DNA from: Campylobacteraceae bacterium
Lineage (GTDB): Bacteria; Campylobacterota; Campylobacteria; Campylobacterales; Campylobacteraceae
Direction of reading: 5' to 3'
Length of the DNA: 64,000 nucleotides
Assembly: GCA_900753405.1 (NCBI GenBank)
Contig: CAADYZ010000018.1
Location: 35,192-99,191 of the forward strand
Within the stretch, counting starts at the first letter, position 1. Each line of letters opens with the position of its first letter. The notes beneath the pieces were generated by a model. That model saw only the letters and a program-made list of their open reading frames with translations, was not told the DNA's origin and did not search any database. The position numbers and the translations under genes were made by a program. This document shows, in pieces, positions 26,275 through 36,421 of this stretch.

Positions 26275-29200
26275 ATGAGGGTTTTTAAGCTAGTTTTGGC
26301 GTGCGTTTTGGCGTGTGCGTTTTGGGGTTGTAAAGCGGAGTTGCCAAATGCTCTTCGCGCGACAACTTCGCCACAAATTTCTTTTAAACAGCCCATTTTT
26401 GCTGAGTTTAGCGGGGTGGATTTGCGTGAGATTTACTCAAACGCAACTAGCGTTAAGGTTAAAATCAACGGCAAACCGCACGAACTTAAAGCCAAAATCA
26501 CCGCTTCAAGCATCTCCTTTGAGCCGTTTTTGCGCGCAAAAAGCAGTTACGAATTTGCCTTTAACGCGGGCGAAATTCCAGTGAAATTTAGCGTAAAAAC
26601 CGCAGCAAACAAGCTAGAATTAAGCAAAACTTCTTTCAACACAACGGCGCTGGACGCATATTTTTCGTTTGAGTTAAATTCCGCCTTTGACCTAGAAGAG
26701 AGCGACTTTTTTGACGGCGCAAGCCTCACTTTTGCTGGCGAAAAACTTGGCTTCAAAAGTGTGAAAAAACGCGGCAGCTCGTGGCTTGTGACAAGCGAGA
26801 AATTCGCCCTAACTAACGAAACTAGCAGGCTAAAAGTCTCTTTTGACAAAACCAAATTTGGACTTGACGCGGCTTACGAAGAGCAGTTTGTAACGCCTGT
26901 TGCGGGGCAGCTTTGGTTGCAAAAGGCGTTTAGCGAAGAGGATGAGTTCGTGTTGGAGTTTTCTCACCTGCTAGACGCCGCTCAAAACGCCGCTGAATTT
27001 GTGACGATAACGCCGCAAACGCCGCTAAAAGCTAGGATTGTTCTAAACCAAATTCGCCTAAGCGGCGAGTTTAGCGACACGCAGGTTTATGAGCTAAAAG
27101 TTTCGCCATCGCTTCGGGCAAAGGAGGGTTTTGCGAGCAAGCAAGAGTTTAGCGCCTCGCTCGCAAAGAGGCTCTCTCGCCCGCAGATCTTGTTTAGCGA
27201 GGCGGGAATTTTCCTGCCTTCGCAGCTGCAAAAACGCATTGCCTTTAAAAGCCGTAATGTTAATAAAGTTAAGCTTACCATCCACAAAATCTACTCAAAC
27301 AACATAGCCCAATACCTCCGCGACAGAAGTTTTACGCACGCAACTAACGCCGCAAAATACCAGACTTTGGGCTGGTGGGGCGAGGGGATTGAGTTTGTTG
27401 GAGACGAGGTTTTCTCAAAGGAATTTGAGCTTGAAAAAGGGGTGAAAAACCTTTGGCAACAAAACGAAATTTGGCTAGAAAATTTGCGTGACAAGGCGGG
27501 CAGAAGCGTTGAGCTTGACGGCATTTTTGTCGTGAGTTTGAGCTTTGACGAGGGTGGGTGTGAGTATGACTTTTCGCAGATGCCAAACTGGAAAAAACAG
27601 CAGTGGTTTGAGCAAAATGCGCAAATTAGCAAAAACATCATCTTCTCAAACCTTGCGATCAGTGCTGAGGCGGCTGATGAGGAGATTTTTGTGAATGTGC
27701 GTGATTTTACCACGCTAAAAGGTGTCAGCAACGCAAACATCACCGCCATTAGCCGCAAAAATCAACCTCTTGCAAGCGTGCTTAGTGACGAAAATGGCAG
27801 CGGAGTTTTAAAAACAAACTACAAAGATGTGCTTTTTTTGGTTGCACAAAGTGGGAATGAAACGAGTTTTTTAAAGCTCGACTCGCCGCTTTTGTTAGAC
27901 GGCTTTGACACGGCAGGCGAGGTGAAAAACAGCCTCACAAAGGCATTCATCTACACCGAAAGAGGGATTTACCGACCGGGCGATGAGGTGCATTTTAGCG
28001 TTGTCGCCCTTCACAACCAAACACCGCTTTCACATCCAATCACCCTCACGCTCAAAGACTCGCGTGGCAACACATTACTTCAAGAGGCGGTTTTGCAGCC
28101 GCAAAAGCACGGCTTTTTCTACCACAACTACACGCTTGACTTAGCCGCACCAACGGGCGAATACACCGCGGTTTTTAAAGTAGCTTCGCAGCAGTTTAAA
28201 TACTCATTTGAGGTTGGCAGTTTTACGCCTAATCGCATCGATGTGAAAATCGCCTCGCCTAAAATTTTTGGCGACAAAGGCGGCGTAAATGTGAGTGCAA
28301 ACTACCTTTTTGGCGCGCCCGCGGCGAATTTGCGAGCAAATTTGCGTCTAAATTTCGTCAAAAAAGAGTTTGAAAGCCCAAAATTTAAAAACTACATCTT
28401 CACAAACCCAACGCTTTACGCTGCTGGCGAGAGCCTGAATTTTAACGCAAAATTAGACGAAAATGGTTTTGTCAAAACCGAATTTGAAATTCCACAAAAG
28501 GTAAGAAGTGCCAAAAACGCTAATTTTAACGCCCTCATCAACGCCGAAGTTTTTGAAGACGGCGGACGCAGCACGCTTTCAACAAGCGTTGCTGAGGTGC
28601 GAAATTTTGAGTATTTCATCGGCGTGAAGAGGCTTAAAGAAAACTTCGTTAAAAAGGGCGAAAAGGTCAAATTTGAGCTGATCGCTAGTGGCGTGGATGG
28701 CGAGCTTTTAAGTGGCAAAAAGCTTAAATGGCGCGTCTTTCAAAACCGCCATTCGTGGTGGCAAGACTACGACAGCTTCGAGCAGTTTTTGCGCTTCATC
28801 AAACGCCAAAGTTACAGCACGCTAGTGGCACAAGGCGAGGTTTTAAGCGCGCAAAACCCAGTCGCGGTGGAGTTTGACTGCGCTGAGTTTAGCGGGGATA
28901 TGTTTTTCGAGGTTGAAGAGGAAAGTGGCGTGAGTGCGGCGCAGAATTTTTACATTTCTAGCTATGGCGAACCAGCCCAAAGCGACATAACCTCAACGCT
29001 GCAACTGCGTCAAGACAAGCCCTCTTACGCAGTTGGCGAGACGGCAAAAATCACCTTTGAAGCGAGCAAAAACGCGCGGGCGTTTGTCGCGTTAAGCGGC
29101 GCGCAAGGTGTGTTTAAACGCTTTGAGGTGGCGCTAAAAGAGGGGCAAAACAGCTTTGAAGTGCCGATTTTAGAGGAGTTTGCGCCAAATGTTTATGCGT

Positions 29201-31554
29201 CCGTGACGCTGCTGCAAGAGTATCAATCTTGGCAAAACGACAAGTCGTTACGGCTTTTTGGAGTGGCGAATTTAGCCGTGCAAAACCCGCAGAAAAAACT
29301 TAATCTAACTTTAAGCGTGCCAAGCAAAGTGCTGCCAAATGGCGAGTTAGAGGTTGAGTTGCAAAGTGGCTTTAACCGCCAGTTTAGCTACACGCTCGCG
29401 GTTGTGGATGAGGGGCTTTTGAGTGTGGATGGTTTTAAGACGCCAGACATTTTGGCAGCGTTTTTGAAAAAAAGCGGCTTTGGGTTGCGCATTTTTGACA
29501 CTTATTCGCAGGTGGTTGCAAAACACTCAGGCAAGATCGCCAAAATCCTTACCGCTGGCGGAGAGAGGGCTATGCTCGCGAGCCTCTCTTCACGCGCAAA
29601 CAAGGGCGACTTTGCTTCACAAACAAGGCGTTTTCAACCAGTTGTGATCTTTACTCCGCCGACACTTAGTGACGAAAATGGACGGGCAAAAGTGCGGCTT
29701 AAAGTGCCAAATTATTTAGGCGAATTGAGGGTTATGGCGGTTGCAAGTGACGGCGTGGCGTTTGGCAGCAAACAGGCTAGCACAACGGTTAGTGCGCCAG
29801 TGGTTTTGCTCCAAACGCTACCTAAAATCACCCGCGCCGCAGACGAATTTAGCGTGCTAGTTGAGCTTTTTAGGACAAGCGAGACGGCGAGTGAGGCGGA
29901 GGTGAGTTTGGAGGCGAAAAACTCGCTCATTACCTTCACGCCAAAAAATGCTAAAATCAAATTTGAAAACAGCAACAAAACGCAACTTATCTTCAACGCC
30001 AAAGTGGCAAACTCGCTTGGAGTTGAGCAACTCACAACGCGGCTAAAAGCGGGCGAGGAGAGTTTTAACACAAGCGTGAATATCTCAATCAACGCGCTTA
30101 ATCCGCTAACTTTTGAGAGCAAAGCTTTTGCGCTAAACGCCTCGCAAAGCCTGCAACTTCCGCTGCCAAATGACTACCTAAACGGCTCGCTTGAAGCGGT
30201 GCTAAAACTCTCGTCAAAGCCGTTTTTGAACCTTGACCGCCGCGTTGGCGAGCTGCTTTCTTACCCATATGGGTGCTTAGAACAAAGCGTCAGCAGGGCT
30301 TTCGTGCAGCTTTATTTAGACAAATTTCTCTTTAACCTGCCGCGTCAAAGCGTGGTGAATAACATCAACGCAGCGATCGCAAAGCTCGCCGTTTTGCAAA
30401 CGAGTGACGGCGGTTTTGCCTACTGGCAAGGCGGTGGCAAGAGTGACGAGTGGGGGTCGATTTACGCGGGTGCGTTTTTGATCTACGCCAAAGAGGCGGG
30501 CTTTTTCGTGCCTGACGGGGTTTTTCAAAGGTGGTTAAAATATGCCACAAACAAGGTAAAAACCAGAAGCTCAAACGACTTCTACCAAGCCTCGCTGCTT
30601 TACACTTTAAGCCTTATAAAATCGGCAAATGTCGCTGCACTAAACGCGCTTTACGAGAAAAAAGAGAGTCTTGACGCACTTAGTTTGTGGCAGCTTGCGG
30701 CGGCGTTTAAGGCAAGCGGGTTTGAAGAAGTCGGGCTAAATTTGGCGAAAAATTTGCCAACAACTCTGCCGCCAAAGCGTGGTTTTAGCGACTTTTACGC
30801 CTCTAAAACGCGAGATGAAGCACTTATCGCCCTAGCGTTTAGCAAAATTTACGACAAACCTTGCGAGGAGATCGTCTCAAAGCTTAGCACGCTCTTGCAA
30901 AGTAGCGCCTACCTCTCAACCGCAAGCAGTGCGTACGCCCTGCTTGCGGTTGCGGACGCAACTGGCGCAAAGAGCTTGCAACAAAGCTTTAACGCCACGC
31001 TTGAAGGGACGAGTAACTCAACGCTTAGTGGCGAAGGCGTGGTAAGCGTGAAGCTAAACGAAAGCGTGGTTTTGCACGCACAAACGCCACTTTTTGCAAC
31101 ACTAAGTTTAAGCGGAGTCAAACAAGTACCGCCTGCTGAGTTTAGCAAGAATTTGGAGATTACACGCGAGTTTTACAGCCAAAACGGCACGGCGATCGAC
31201 CCGCAAAAACTTGAAAGTGGCAGCAGTTTTTACCTAAAAATTTCGGTGAGAAAAACCTTAGAGAGCGGTAGGCTTGAAAATGTCGCTTTGACGCAGCTTT
31301 TGCCAAGCGGTTGGGAGGCAAAGGAGGAGGCGCAAAGTTTTGCGGGGCAGAGTCGGTTTGACTTTAAGGATGTTAGAGACGACAAGGTTTCGTGGTTTTT
31401 TAGCCTGCAAGATACGCGTCCGCGACACTTTTACATCGCCTTGCGAGCGGTGACGCCGGGCGAGTATGAGCTTAGCGGAGCTTACGCTGAGGCGATGTAT
31501 GACTCAAATTTTGCAGCACAAACCAAGAGTTTGAAAGTCAAAGTTGTGCGTTAG
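26275..31554 (+). CDS. Bacterial alpha-2-macroglobulin lipoprotein (YfhM/ECAM-like)
   Basis: 1759 residues. The signal peptide ends in a lipobox-like FWGC (Cys19; W at -2 is atypical), implying a periplasmic lipoprotein. Family landmarks are the ERGIYRPGDEVHF segment of the MG domains, the VVDEGLL stretch, LPKITRAADEF before the thioester domain, and an intact thioester motif YGCLEQ (Cys ~1334) followed by the terpenoid-toroid helices (TSDGGFAYW). These proteins trap proteases that reach the periplasm. It overlaps pbpC, the conserved partner that repairs the cell wall. ATG 26275 has AAAGGA at 26264-26269. Confidence 0.94.
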   Translation: MRVFKLVLACVLACAFWGCKAELPNALRATTSPQISFKQPIFAEFSGVDLREIYSNATSVKVKINGKPHELKAKITASSISFEPFLRAKSSYEFAFNAGEIPVKFSVKTAANKLELSKTSFNTTALDAYFSFELNSAFDLEESDFFDGASLTFAGEKLGFKSVKKRGSSWLVTSEKFALTNETSRLKVSFDKTKFGLDAAYEEQFVTPVAGQLWLQKAFSEEDEFVLEFSHLLDAAQNAAEFVTITPQTPLKARIVLNQIRLSGEFSDTQVYELKVSPSLRAKEGFASKQEFSASLAKRLSRPQILFSEAGIFLPSQLQKRIAFKSRNVNKVKLTIHKIYSNNIAQYLRDRSFTHATNAAKYQTLGWWGEGIEFVGDEVFSKEFELEKGVKNLWQQNEIWLENLRDKAGRSVELDGIFVVSLSFDEGGCEYDFSQMPNWKKQQWFEQNAQISKNIIFSNLAISAEAADEEIFVNVRDFTTLKGVSNANITAISRKNQPLASVLSDENGSGVLKTNYKDVLFLVAQSGNETSFLKLDSPLLLDGFDTAGEVKNSLTKAFIYTERGIYRPGDEVHFSVVALHNQTPLSHPITLTLKDSRGNTLLQEAVLQPQKHGFFYHNYTLDLAAPTGEYTAVFKVASQQFKYSFEVGSFTPNRIDVKIASPKIFGDKGGVNVSANYLFGAPAANLRANLRLNFVKKEFESPKFKNYIFTNPTLYAAGESLNFNAKLDENGFVKTEFEIPQKVRSAKNANFNALINAEVFEDGGRSTLSTSVAEVRNFEYFIGVKRLKENFVKKGEKVKFELIASGVDGELLSGKKLKWRVFQNRHSWWQDYDSFEQFLRFIKRQSYSTLVAQGEVLSAQNPVAVEFDCAEFSGDMFFEVEEESGVSAAQNFYISSYGEPAQSDITSTLQLRQDKPSYAVGETAKITFEASKNARAFVALSGAQGVFKRFEVALKEGQNSFEVPILEEFAPNVYASVTLLQEYQSWQNDKSLRLFGVANLAVQNPQKKLNLTLSVPSKVLPNGELEVELQSGFNRQFSYTLAVVDEGLLSVDGFKTPDILAAFLKKSGFGLRIFDTYSQVVAKHSGKIAKILTAGGERAMLASLSSRANKGDFASQTRRFQPVVIFTPPTLSDENGRAKVRLKVPNYLGELRVMAVASDGVAFGSKQASTTVSAPVVLLQTLPKITRAADEFSVLVELFRTSETASEAEVSLEAKNSLITFTPKNAKIKFENSNKTQLIFNAKVANSLGVEQLTTRLKAGEESFNTSVNISINALNPLTFESKAFALNASQSLQLPLPNDYLNGSLEAVLKLSSKPFLNLDRRVGELLSYPYGCLEQSVSRAFVQLYLDKFLFNLPRQSVVNNINAAIAKLAVLQTSDGGFAYWQGGGKSDEWGSIYAGAFLIYAKEAGFFVPDGVFQRWLKYATNKVKTRSSNDFYQASLLYTLSLIKSANVAALNALYEKKESLDALSLWQLAAAFKASGFEEVGLNLAKNLPTTLPPKRGFSDFYASKTRDEALIALAFSKIYDKPCEEIVSKLSTLLQSSAYLSTASSAYALLAVADATGAKSLQQSFNATLEGTSNSTLSGEGVVSVKLNESVVLHAQTPLFATLSLSGVKQVPPAEFSKNLEITREFYSQNGTAIDPQKLESGSSFYLKISVRKTLESGRLENVALTQLLPSGWEAKEEAQSFAGQSRFDFKDVRDDKVSWFFSLQDTRPRHFYIALRAVTPGEYELSGAYAEAMYDSNFAAQTKSLKVKVVR

Positions 31555-31564
31555 CGGCGGTAAA

Positions 31565-33961
31565 ATGGGCGTTTTTGAGGCGTTGAAAAAGAGGCGTTGG
31601 GCGGTTTTGACGCTTGCACAACTTGTGGTTGCGGCGGCGGTTTTTGGCGCGTTTGTGGTCGCAAGTTTTAGCGTCAAAGAACTGCAAAGTGAGTTTAACG
31701 CTCGTTGCAGCAAGGCGCTTTTGGCTTCAAACGGCGAGATTTTAACCGCGTTTTTAAACAAAAACGAGCAGTGGCAGATTTGCGAAGAGACTGTGCCAAC
31801 ACGGCTAAAAACCGCAGTTTTAGCCTACGAAGACGCTAGGTTTTTCTCGCATTTTGGCGTGGATCTCAAAGCCGTTTTGCGCGCAGCTGCTAGCAACGCC
31901 CGCGGCGGCAAAACAAGCGGGGCGAGCACGATTTCAATGCAGACAATTAAGCTTTTTAGCCAGCAAAAGAGAACTTTTTTTAACAAAATCACCCAAACCT
32001 TGCAAGCCGTTAAGCTAGATTTGAGTTTGCCAAAAGAGGAGATTTTGAAGCTTTATCTCAACAACGCCCCTTACGGCAAAAACATCGTAGGCTTTGCGAG
32101 TGCGGCGAGCTTTTACTTTCAAAAGTTGCCAAACGCGCTGAGCTGGGCGGAGGCGGCGATGCTGGCGGTTTTGCCAAACTCGCCAAACCTTTTGGTCACA
32201 AACCCGCCGCAACTTAAAGCCAAACGAGACGCGCTTTTGGCAAAACTGAGTCAAAACGGCGCGTTTGACGCCTCGCTTTTGGAGCTTTTTGTGCGTGAAG
32301 AGCTGCCTGCCTTTACGCCTCGCAAAAACCTTGCTCCGCACCTTGCTAGAAGGCTTTTGCAAAAGGGGCAAACGCCCACGAAAATCACCTCGACAATCCG
32401 CCTACAAACGCAGAGAAATTTCGAAAAAATCCTAGCCGAATTTGCCAAAAAAACGCAAGCGTTTGGGATTGACAATGCCGCCGCGCTTTTGGTTGAGACT
32501 GCTAGCGGCGAGGTCGTGGCGTATGTTGGCTCGCAGGAGTTTTTAGATAGCCGCGGAGGGCAGATTGACGGTGTGGCGGCGCGTCGCAGCGTTGGTTCGA
32601 CTCTCAAACCGCTGCTTTTTGCCGCCGCCATAGACGAAGGGCTTGTGCTGCCTGAGTCGCTTTTGATCGACTCGGAGAGTTTTTTTGCCTCGTTCGCCCC
32701 GCAAAACGCGCACAAAAAGTTTCACGGACTAGTTCGCGCAAAAGAGGCGTTAGCCACTTCGTTGAATGTTCCGTTTGTGCATCTTCTGCAAGATTTTGGC
32801 GTGCAAAAATTTGCCGATTTAGTCGCGCAAATGGCAGACTTAGAGCCGCAAAACGCCGCAAAATGGGGACTTTCTTACATCCTCGGTTCGCAGGAGATGA
32901 GTCTTCAAAGCGTGGTTAAACTCTACTTGTTGCTTGGGAATTTGGGCGTCAAAAAGGAGTTAAGTTTCACGAAAGATAAATCAAATTCGGTTTTGATAAA
33001 TTCTTCGCACCGCCTTCTCACAAAAGGTAGTTCGTGGCTCACTCTGCAAGCTCTTCGTGAGGTCAAAAGCCCCTTTGGCGAGGGCGTTTCGTGGAAAAGC
33101 GGGACGAGTTACGGACGGCGTGATGCGTGGGCGGTCGGGACGACTCCTGCCTACACTCTTGGCGTGTGGGTCGGCAACTTCAACGGCGAGGCAAACGCCA
33201 ATCTCTACGGCGTTAGCGTCGCAAGCGAGCTGTTTTTCGCGCTGCTTCAAAGTCTGAAAGAGGAGGGCGCTTTTGTCCGTCAAACGCCTCTGACGCAACA
33301 GCCTCCACACTCCTTGTTACCACGCCATTTTCAGCCGCAAAACACCGCTGCTAGCGAGTTTGGCGAGTTTGTCGCAACGGAGGATTTAAAGCCCATCAAG
33401 CTTGACGCGACTGGTTACGACTTTGGGATTTGTCAAACGCTGCGAGCGGCGGCGGGCGAGCCTCGCGCGAATTTGTCAAAATCAAATTTGATTTTTGCAA
33501 ATCCTTGCTCTGGGCCGCTTTTTGCCCTGCGTCCAAAAGAGGCAAAACGGGTGCGAACCTCGCCGTTTTTGCAAAAAATTTATGAGTTTAACGGCAAGCG
33601 GGTGGATTCTAGCAGCGGCGACTTTGCCAAAGCTAGGGCAAAAATCGCCCTAAATCTCCTGCCGCAAGTAGAGCAGTTTTTAGTCAAAACAACTCGCTTA
33701 AAGCCGACTTCGCAAGTTAAAATTCTCTACCCAACCAGCGGTTTAAAACTGCTTCGCACGCGCGGTTTTAAGGGCGAAAACGAGTTTGTCATCAGCGTTG
33801 CCAACCCAGCAGAACAGCAGCTTTTTTACTACCTTGACGAGCGACTTGTTTTTCAAGGTGCGGCGGCAAAACTCCCGCTCAAACTTAGCCGCGGCAACCA
33901 CAAACTTTTTGTCATCTCGCAAAGCGGGGCGAGTGACGAGGTGAATTTTAGCGTTGAGTAA
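31565..33961 (+). CDS. pbpC: Penicillin-binding protein 1C
   Basis: ~798 residues. One N-terminal membrane anchor is followed by a GT51 glycosyltransferase (catalytic Glu in AYEDARFF, then GASTISMQTIKL), a transpeptidase (SVGSTLKP with the nucleophilic Ser, SLN, then KSGTSYG) and a C-terminal BiPBP_C domain. It pairs with the A2M gene as elsewhere in bacteria. Two RAATTYG repeats are translated in frame: 32981-33000 (KSNSVLINSS) and 33472-33500 (LSKSNLIFAN). Both are placed in loops outside the catalytic motifs. The ATG at 31565 lacks a strong ribosome-binding site; translation is probably coupled to the A2M stop. Confidence 0.93.
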   Translation: MGVFEALKKRRWAVLTLAQLVVAAAVFGAFVVASFSVKELQSEFNARCSKALLASNGEILTAFLNKNEQWQICEETVPTRLKTAVLAYEDARFFSHFGVDLKAVLRAAASNARGGKTSGASTISMQTIKLFSQQKRTFFNKITQTLQAVKLDLSLPKEEILKLYLNNAPYGKNIVGFASAASFYFQKLPNALSWAEAAMLAVLPNSPNLLVTNPPQLKAKRDALLAKLSQNGAFDASLLELFVREELPAFTPRKNLAPHLARRLLQKGQTPTKITSTIRLQTQRNFEKILAEFAKKTQAFGIDNAAALLVETASGEVVAYVGSQEFLDSRGGQIDGVAARRSVGSTLKPLLFAAAIDEGLVLPESLLIDSESFFASFAPQNAHKKFHGLVRAKEALATSLNVPFVHLLQDFGVQKFADLVAQMADLEPQNAAKWGLSYILGSQEMSLQSVVKLYLLLGNLGVKKELSFTKDKSNSVLINSSHRLLTKGSSWLTLQALREVKSPFGEGVSWKSGTSYGRRDAWAVGTTPAYTLGVWVGNFNGEANANLYGVSVASELFFALLQSLKEEGAFVRQTPLTQQPPHSLLPRHFQPQNTAASEFGEFVATEDLKPIKLDATGYDFGICQTLRAAAGEPRANLSKSNLIFANPCSGPLFALRPKEAKRVRTSPFLQKIYEFNGKRVDSSSGDFAKARAKIALNLLPQVEQFLVKTTRLKPTSQVKILYPTSGLKLLRTRGFKGENEFVISVANPAEQQLFYYLDERLVFQGAAAKLPLKLSRGNHKLFVISQSGASDEVNFSVE

Positions 33962-34092
33962 AATTCAAATTTGATTTACGCAGTTTTAAGGCAGAAATTG
34001 TTTAAAGCGTTCTACTAGTCGTAAAATGCTAGATTTTCTTCGCATTTGCCCCACAACGCGCAGGGTTTAATGCAATTTTAAGTTAAATTTGA

Positions 34093-34098
34093 TACAAT
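34093..34098 (+). promoter_or_regulatory. -10 box of the tRNA-Ser gene
   Basis: TACAAT lies 17 bp before the tRNA 5' end, a typical spacing for a stable RNA promoter with a short leader. Confidence 0.5.
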
Positions 34099-34115
34099 CA
34101 CGCTTCTTTTAACAC

Positions 34116-34206
34116 GGACAGATGGGTGAGCGGCTGAAACCACACCCCTGCTAAGGGTGCAGATCTTAATCGGGTCTCGAGGGTTCAAATCCCTCTCTGT
34201 CCGCCA
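34116..34206 (+). tRNA. tRNA-Ser (anticodon GCU)
   Basis: The 91-nt class II tRNA has acceptor arms GGACAGA and TCTGTCC followed by an encoded GCCA end, and anticodon loop CTGCTAA with GCT at its centre (reads AGC/AGU). A long variable arm and the T-loop GGTTCAAAT are present. It stands alone between pbpC and a convergent gene. Confidence 0.97.
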
Positions 34207-34301
34207 CTTCTTTTTAATCCAACTTTCCCAGTTTCACCAAGTTTTATTAAGTTTAAAAAAAATGTGTTAAGTTTAAAAAGTTTTGCGACATTCAAAATAT
34301 C

Positions 34302-34343
34302 AAAACCGAATTTAACCCGTTTTGCAGAGTCAAATTCGGTTTT
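34302..34343. terminator. Repeat-derived hairpin at a convergent boundary
   Basis: AAAACCGAATTT (34302-34313) pairs perfectly with AAATTCGGTTTT (34332-34343) around an 18-nt loop, and T residues follow on the plus strand. It lies between the tRNA and the stop of the minus-strand AsmA-like gene and may act on both strands. Confidence 0.6.
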
Positions 34344-34348
34344 TGCGG

Positions 34349-35860
34349 CTATTTACCAAAAAGCCCTTTGATGAGACTTTTTTGCTCTTCTTTGAGGTTG
34401 AGCTTGTTGTCGATCAGTTTGTCGATCTCCTTTTTGGCTTTCGTTTTTGCCTTGTTTTTGAGGTAGTCAGACTCGATTTTGTAGGTCATTTTACTCGTTG
34501 TCCCGCCGAGCAAGATGTTGATGTCGGTTTTTTCGATCGTGAGGCTTAACGGGACGCTCAACGCCTCGTTTGCGAGGTTTAACGAGCCGTTTTGTACTAA
34601 AATTGTCGATTTGCTCGACTTCAAGTCGGCGTTAAACGCAGCGACTTCGCCATTTAAAGAGGCGTTGAATTTGCCGTCTTTGTAGATCTCTTGTGTAATG
34701 TCGCGCCCAAAAAGCGTCTTGACCGCCTCTGAGACCTTGCTTTTTGCGAGCTGTCCGTGTGTGATGTCGGCGTTGGCGACTGCTACGCCGCTAAGTGTGT
34801 TGAAAGTGGCGTTGAGATTTGCCTCGCCGAGGTAGAATTTTTGCAAATTCGCGGTGTAGAGCAGCTCTTCGATGCGGATTTTGCTGAGTTTTGCAACGGC
34901 GTTTTTGCCGTCAAAGTGTGCGTTTAGCCTACCTTTGAAGATGTTTGAGTGAAGCGAGGCTTGCACGCCATTTTGCGCTGAAAAAACCGCTTCGCCTTCG
35001 CCTTTAAACGCCCCGTGGAGCTTGTAGTTGATGAGTTTTTCGAGTTTGGCTAGGTTTGGGACGCTGAGCGTGTAGTTTGCTTCAAATTTGGTTTTGTTTA
35101 AATCAAATTTGGCGTCTTTTGAAGTTGCAGTCGCAAGCGGCGTGACGAGTTTAAACTCAGTTGAGGTGAAAAGCGAGTTCAAATCAAGCTTGGTCGCTGA
35201 GTTGAAATTCACGCCAAAAGGGGCGTCAAGTGTGAGATTGAAGTCTTTTTTGACTAAGTTTGTGTTGAGTTTGACGCCGTTTGTTGCAAGCCTTGCGACT
35301 CCTTTAAAGTCGGCTATTTTGGCTTCAACGCCAAGTGCGCCTGTTGCGTAATGTTTCTGTCCGCCAAGCGTTAAAAGCGTGGCTAGGTCGAGTTTTGGCG
35401 CGGCAAAAGAGGCGTTTTTCAGCGTGAAATTTTGCAAATTTGCAAAAGCGTCAAGCGGTGAGGCGGCGAAAATTCCGCCTGCGGTGATGTTAAAGTCGTC
35501 TGCCTTGCCTACTGCTGTGCCGTTTAGTTGCGTTTTTTGTTTAAGCGTGACGCCAAATTTGCTTAAATCCTCCGCCAAAGCGTTGAAATCCACGCTAAAA
35601 CTTTGCTTGAAAATCGAGTAATTCCCAGCCGCCGCAACGCCTAAACATTCGTTGATGGTCGCATTTACCGCAAAGTTTGAAAACCGCAGCCTAAACTCGC
35701 CAAGCTCGACTTTTATCCCGCTTTTTTGCGTGGCGATGTTTTGCACAACTGGCTTTAAAATCGCGTTGCCCGGCGCGCTAAAAAGCAGCAAAAACACAAG
35801 CAAAAAAAGCGTGAGAATGACGCCTGCTGCGATCAAAAGTGGTTTTTTAAATTTCTTCAT
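34349..35860 (-). CDS. AsmA-like membrane-anchored periplasmic protein
   Basis: 503 residues. One N-terminal hydrophobic anchor (LLIAAGVILTLFLLVFLLLF) precedes a long beta-rich periplasmic part with many N-x-T/V and A-x-L repeats (LNGTAVGKADDFNITAGG, GEANLNATFNTLSG). This is the pattern of AsmA/TamB-type repeating beta-groove proteins. A lysine-rich helix ends the protein (NKAKTKAKKEIDKL). A role in lipid or envelope transport is inferred only from the fold. ATG 35860 sits six bases after AAGG; ATG 35866 is a weaker alternative. Confidence 0.62.
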   Translation of the reverse strand: MKKFKKPLLIAAGVILTLFLLVFLLLFSAPGNAILKPVVQNIATQKSGIKVELGEFRLRFSNFAVNATINECLGVAAAGNYSIFKQSFSVDFNALAEDLSKFGVTLKQKTQLNGTAVGKADDFNITAGGIFAASPLDAFANLQNFTLKNASFAAPKLDLATLLTLGGQKHYATGALGVEAKIADFKGVARLATNGVKLNTNLVKKDFNLTLDAPFGVNFNSATKLDLNSLFTSTEFKLVTPLATATSKDAKFDLNKTKFEANYTLSVPNLAKLEKLINYKLHGAFKGEGEAVFSAQNGVQASLHSNIFKGRLNAHFDGKNAVAKLSKIRIEELLYTANLQKFYLGEANLNATFNTLSGVAVANADITHGQLAKSKVSEAVKTLFGRDITQEIYKDGKFNASLNGEVAAFNADLKSSKSTILVQNGSLNLANEALSVPLSLTIEKTDINILLGGTTSKMTYKIESDYLKNKAKTKAKKEIDKLIDNKLNLKEEQKSLIKGLFGK

Positions 35861-35890
35861 CTTCATCCTTTTTGTCAAAATCGAATTTGG

Positions 35891-36421
35891 TTATTTGATA
35901 ATGTTTGAAATGTTTTTAAAATGCTCGTTTTGCGCACTTTGCAGCCGCAAAAACGCCCAGCACTCCACGCTTAAAACCTTCGCCCCAAAGCTTCGCAAAT
36001 TCTCAAACGCCATCTGCGCGTCTCTTTCGTTGCGTGACGCACAAACATCGCCCAAAACGCTCACCTCAAAACCAGCGTCCAGCAGGTCAAGCGCGGTTTG
36101 AAACAAGCAGATGTGCGCCTCCACGCCGCAAAGCAGCACGCTTTTTGGTAGCTGCAAATTCTGCGTTAAAACCTCGTAAGCGCTAAATTTGGTTTTTGCA
36201 AAGGCTGGGCAGGCGAAAAAGTTGCTTAACTCCTCGCAAGTTGCGCCAAGTTTTTGCGGGACTTGTTCGGTCGCAAAAACACTCACGCCAAGCTCGCGGC
36301 AAATTTTTAGCGTCTTTAACGCCTGTTGAAAAAGCCGCTCGCCGCCCGTTACTTGCACGAGTTTTGGCTGCAAGTCGATGCACAAAAGTGCGGTTTGATT
36401 TGCCAAATTTGAAAGCGTCAT
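35891..36421 (-). CDS. Isochorismatase-like cysteine hydrolase
   Basis: 176 residues of the YcaC/nicotinamidase-related fold. The putative triad is Asp in LLCIDLQPK, Lys in FAKTKFSA, and Cys in VEAHICLFQTA, which contains the GVEAHIC motif characteristic of the group. The substrate is unknown. Its start overlaps the upstream Nudix stop by four bases, so the two are coupled. Confidence 0.87.
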   Translation of the reverse strand: MTLSNLANQTALLCIDLQPKLVQVTGGERLFQQALKTLKICRELGVSVFATEQVPQKLGATCEELSNFFACPAFAKTKFSAYEVLTQNLQLPKSVLLCGVEAHICLFQTALDLLDAGFEVSVLGDVCASRNERDAQMAFENLRSFGAKVLSVECWAFLRLQSAQNEHFKNISNIIK

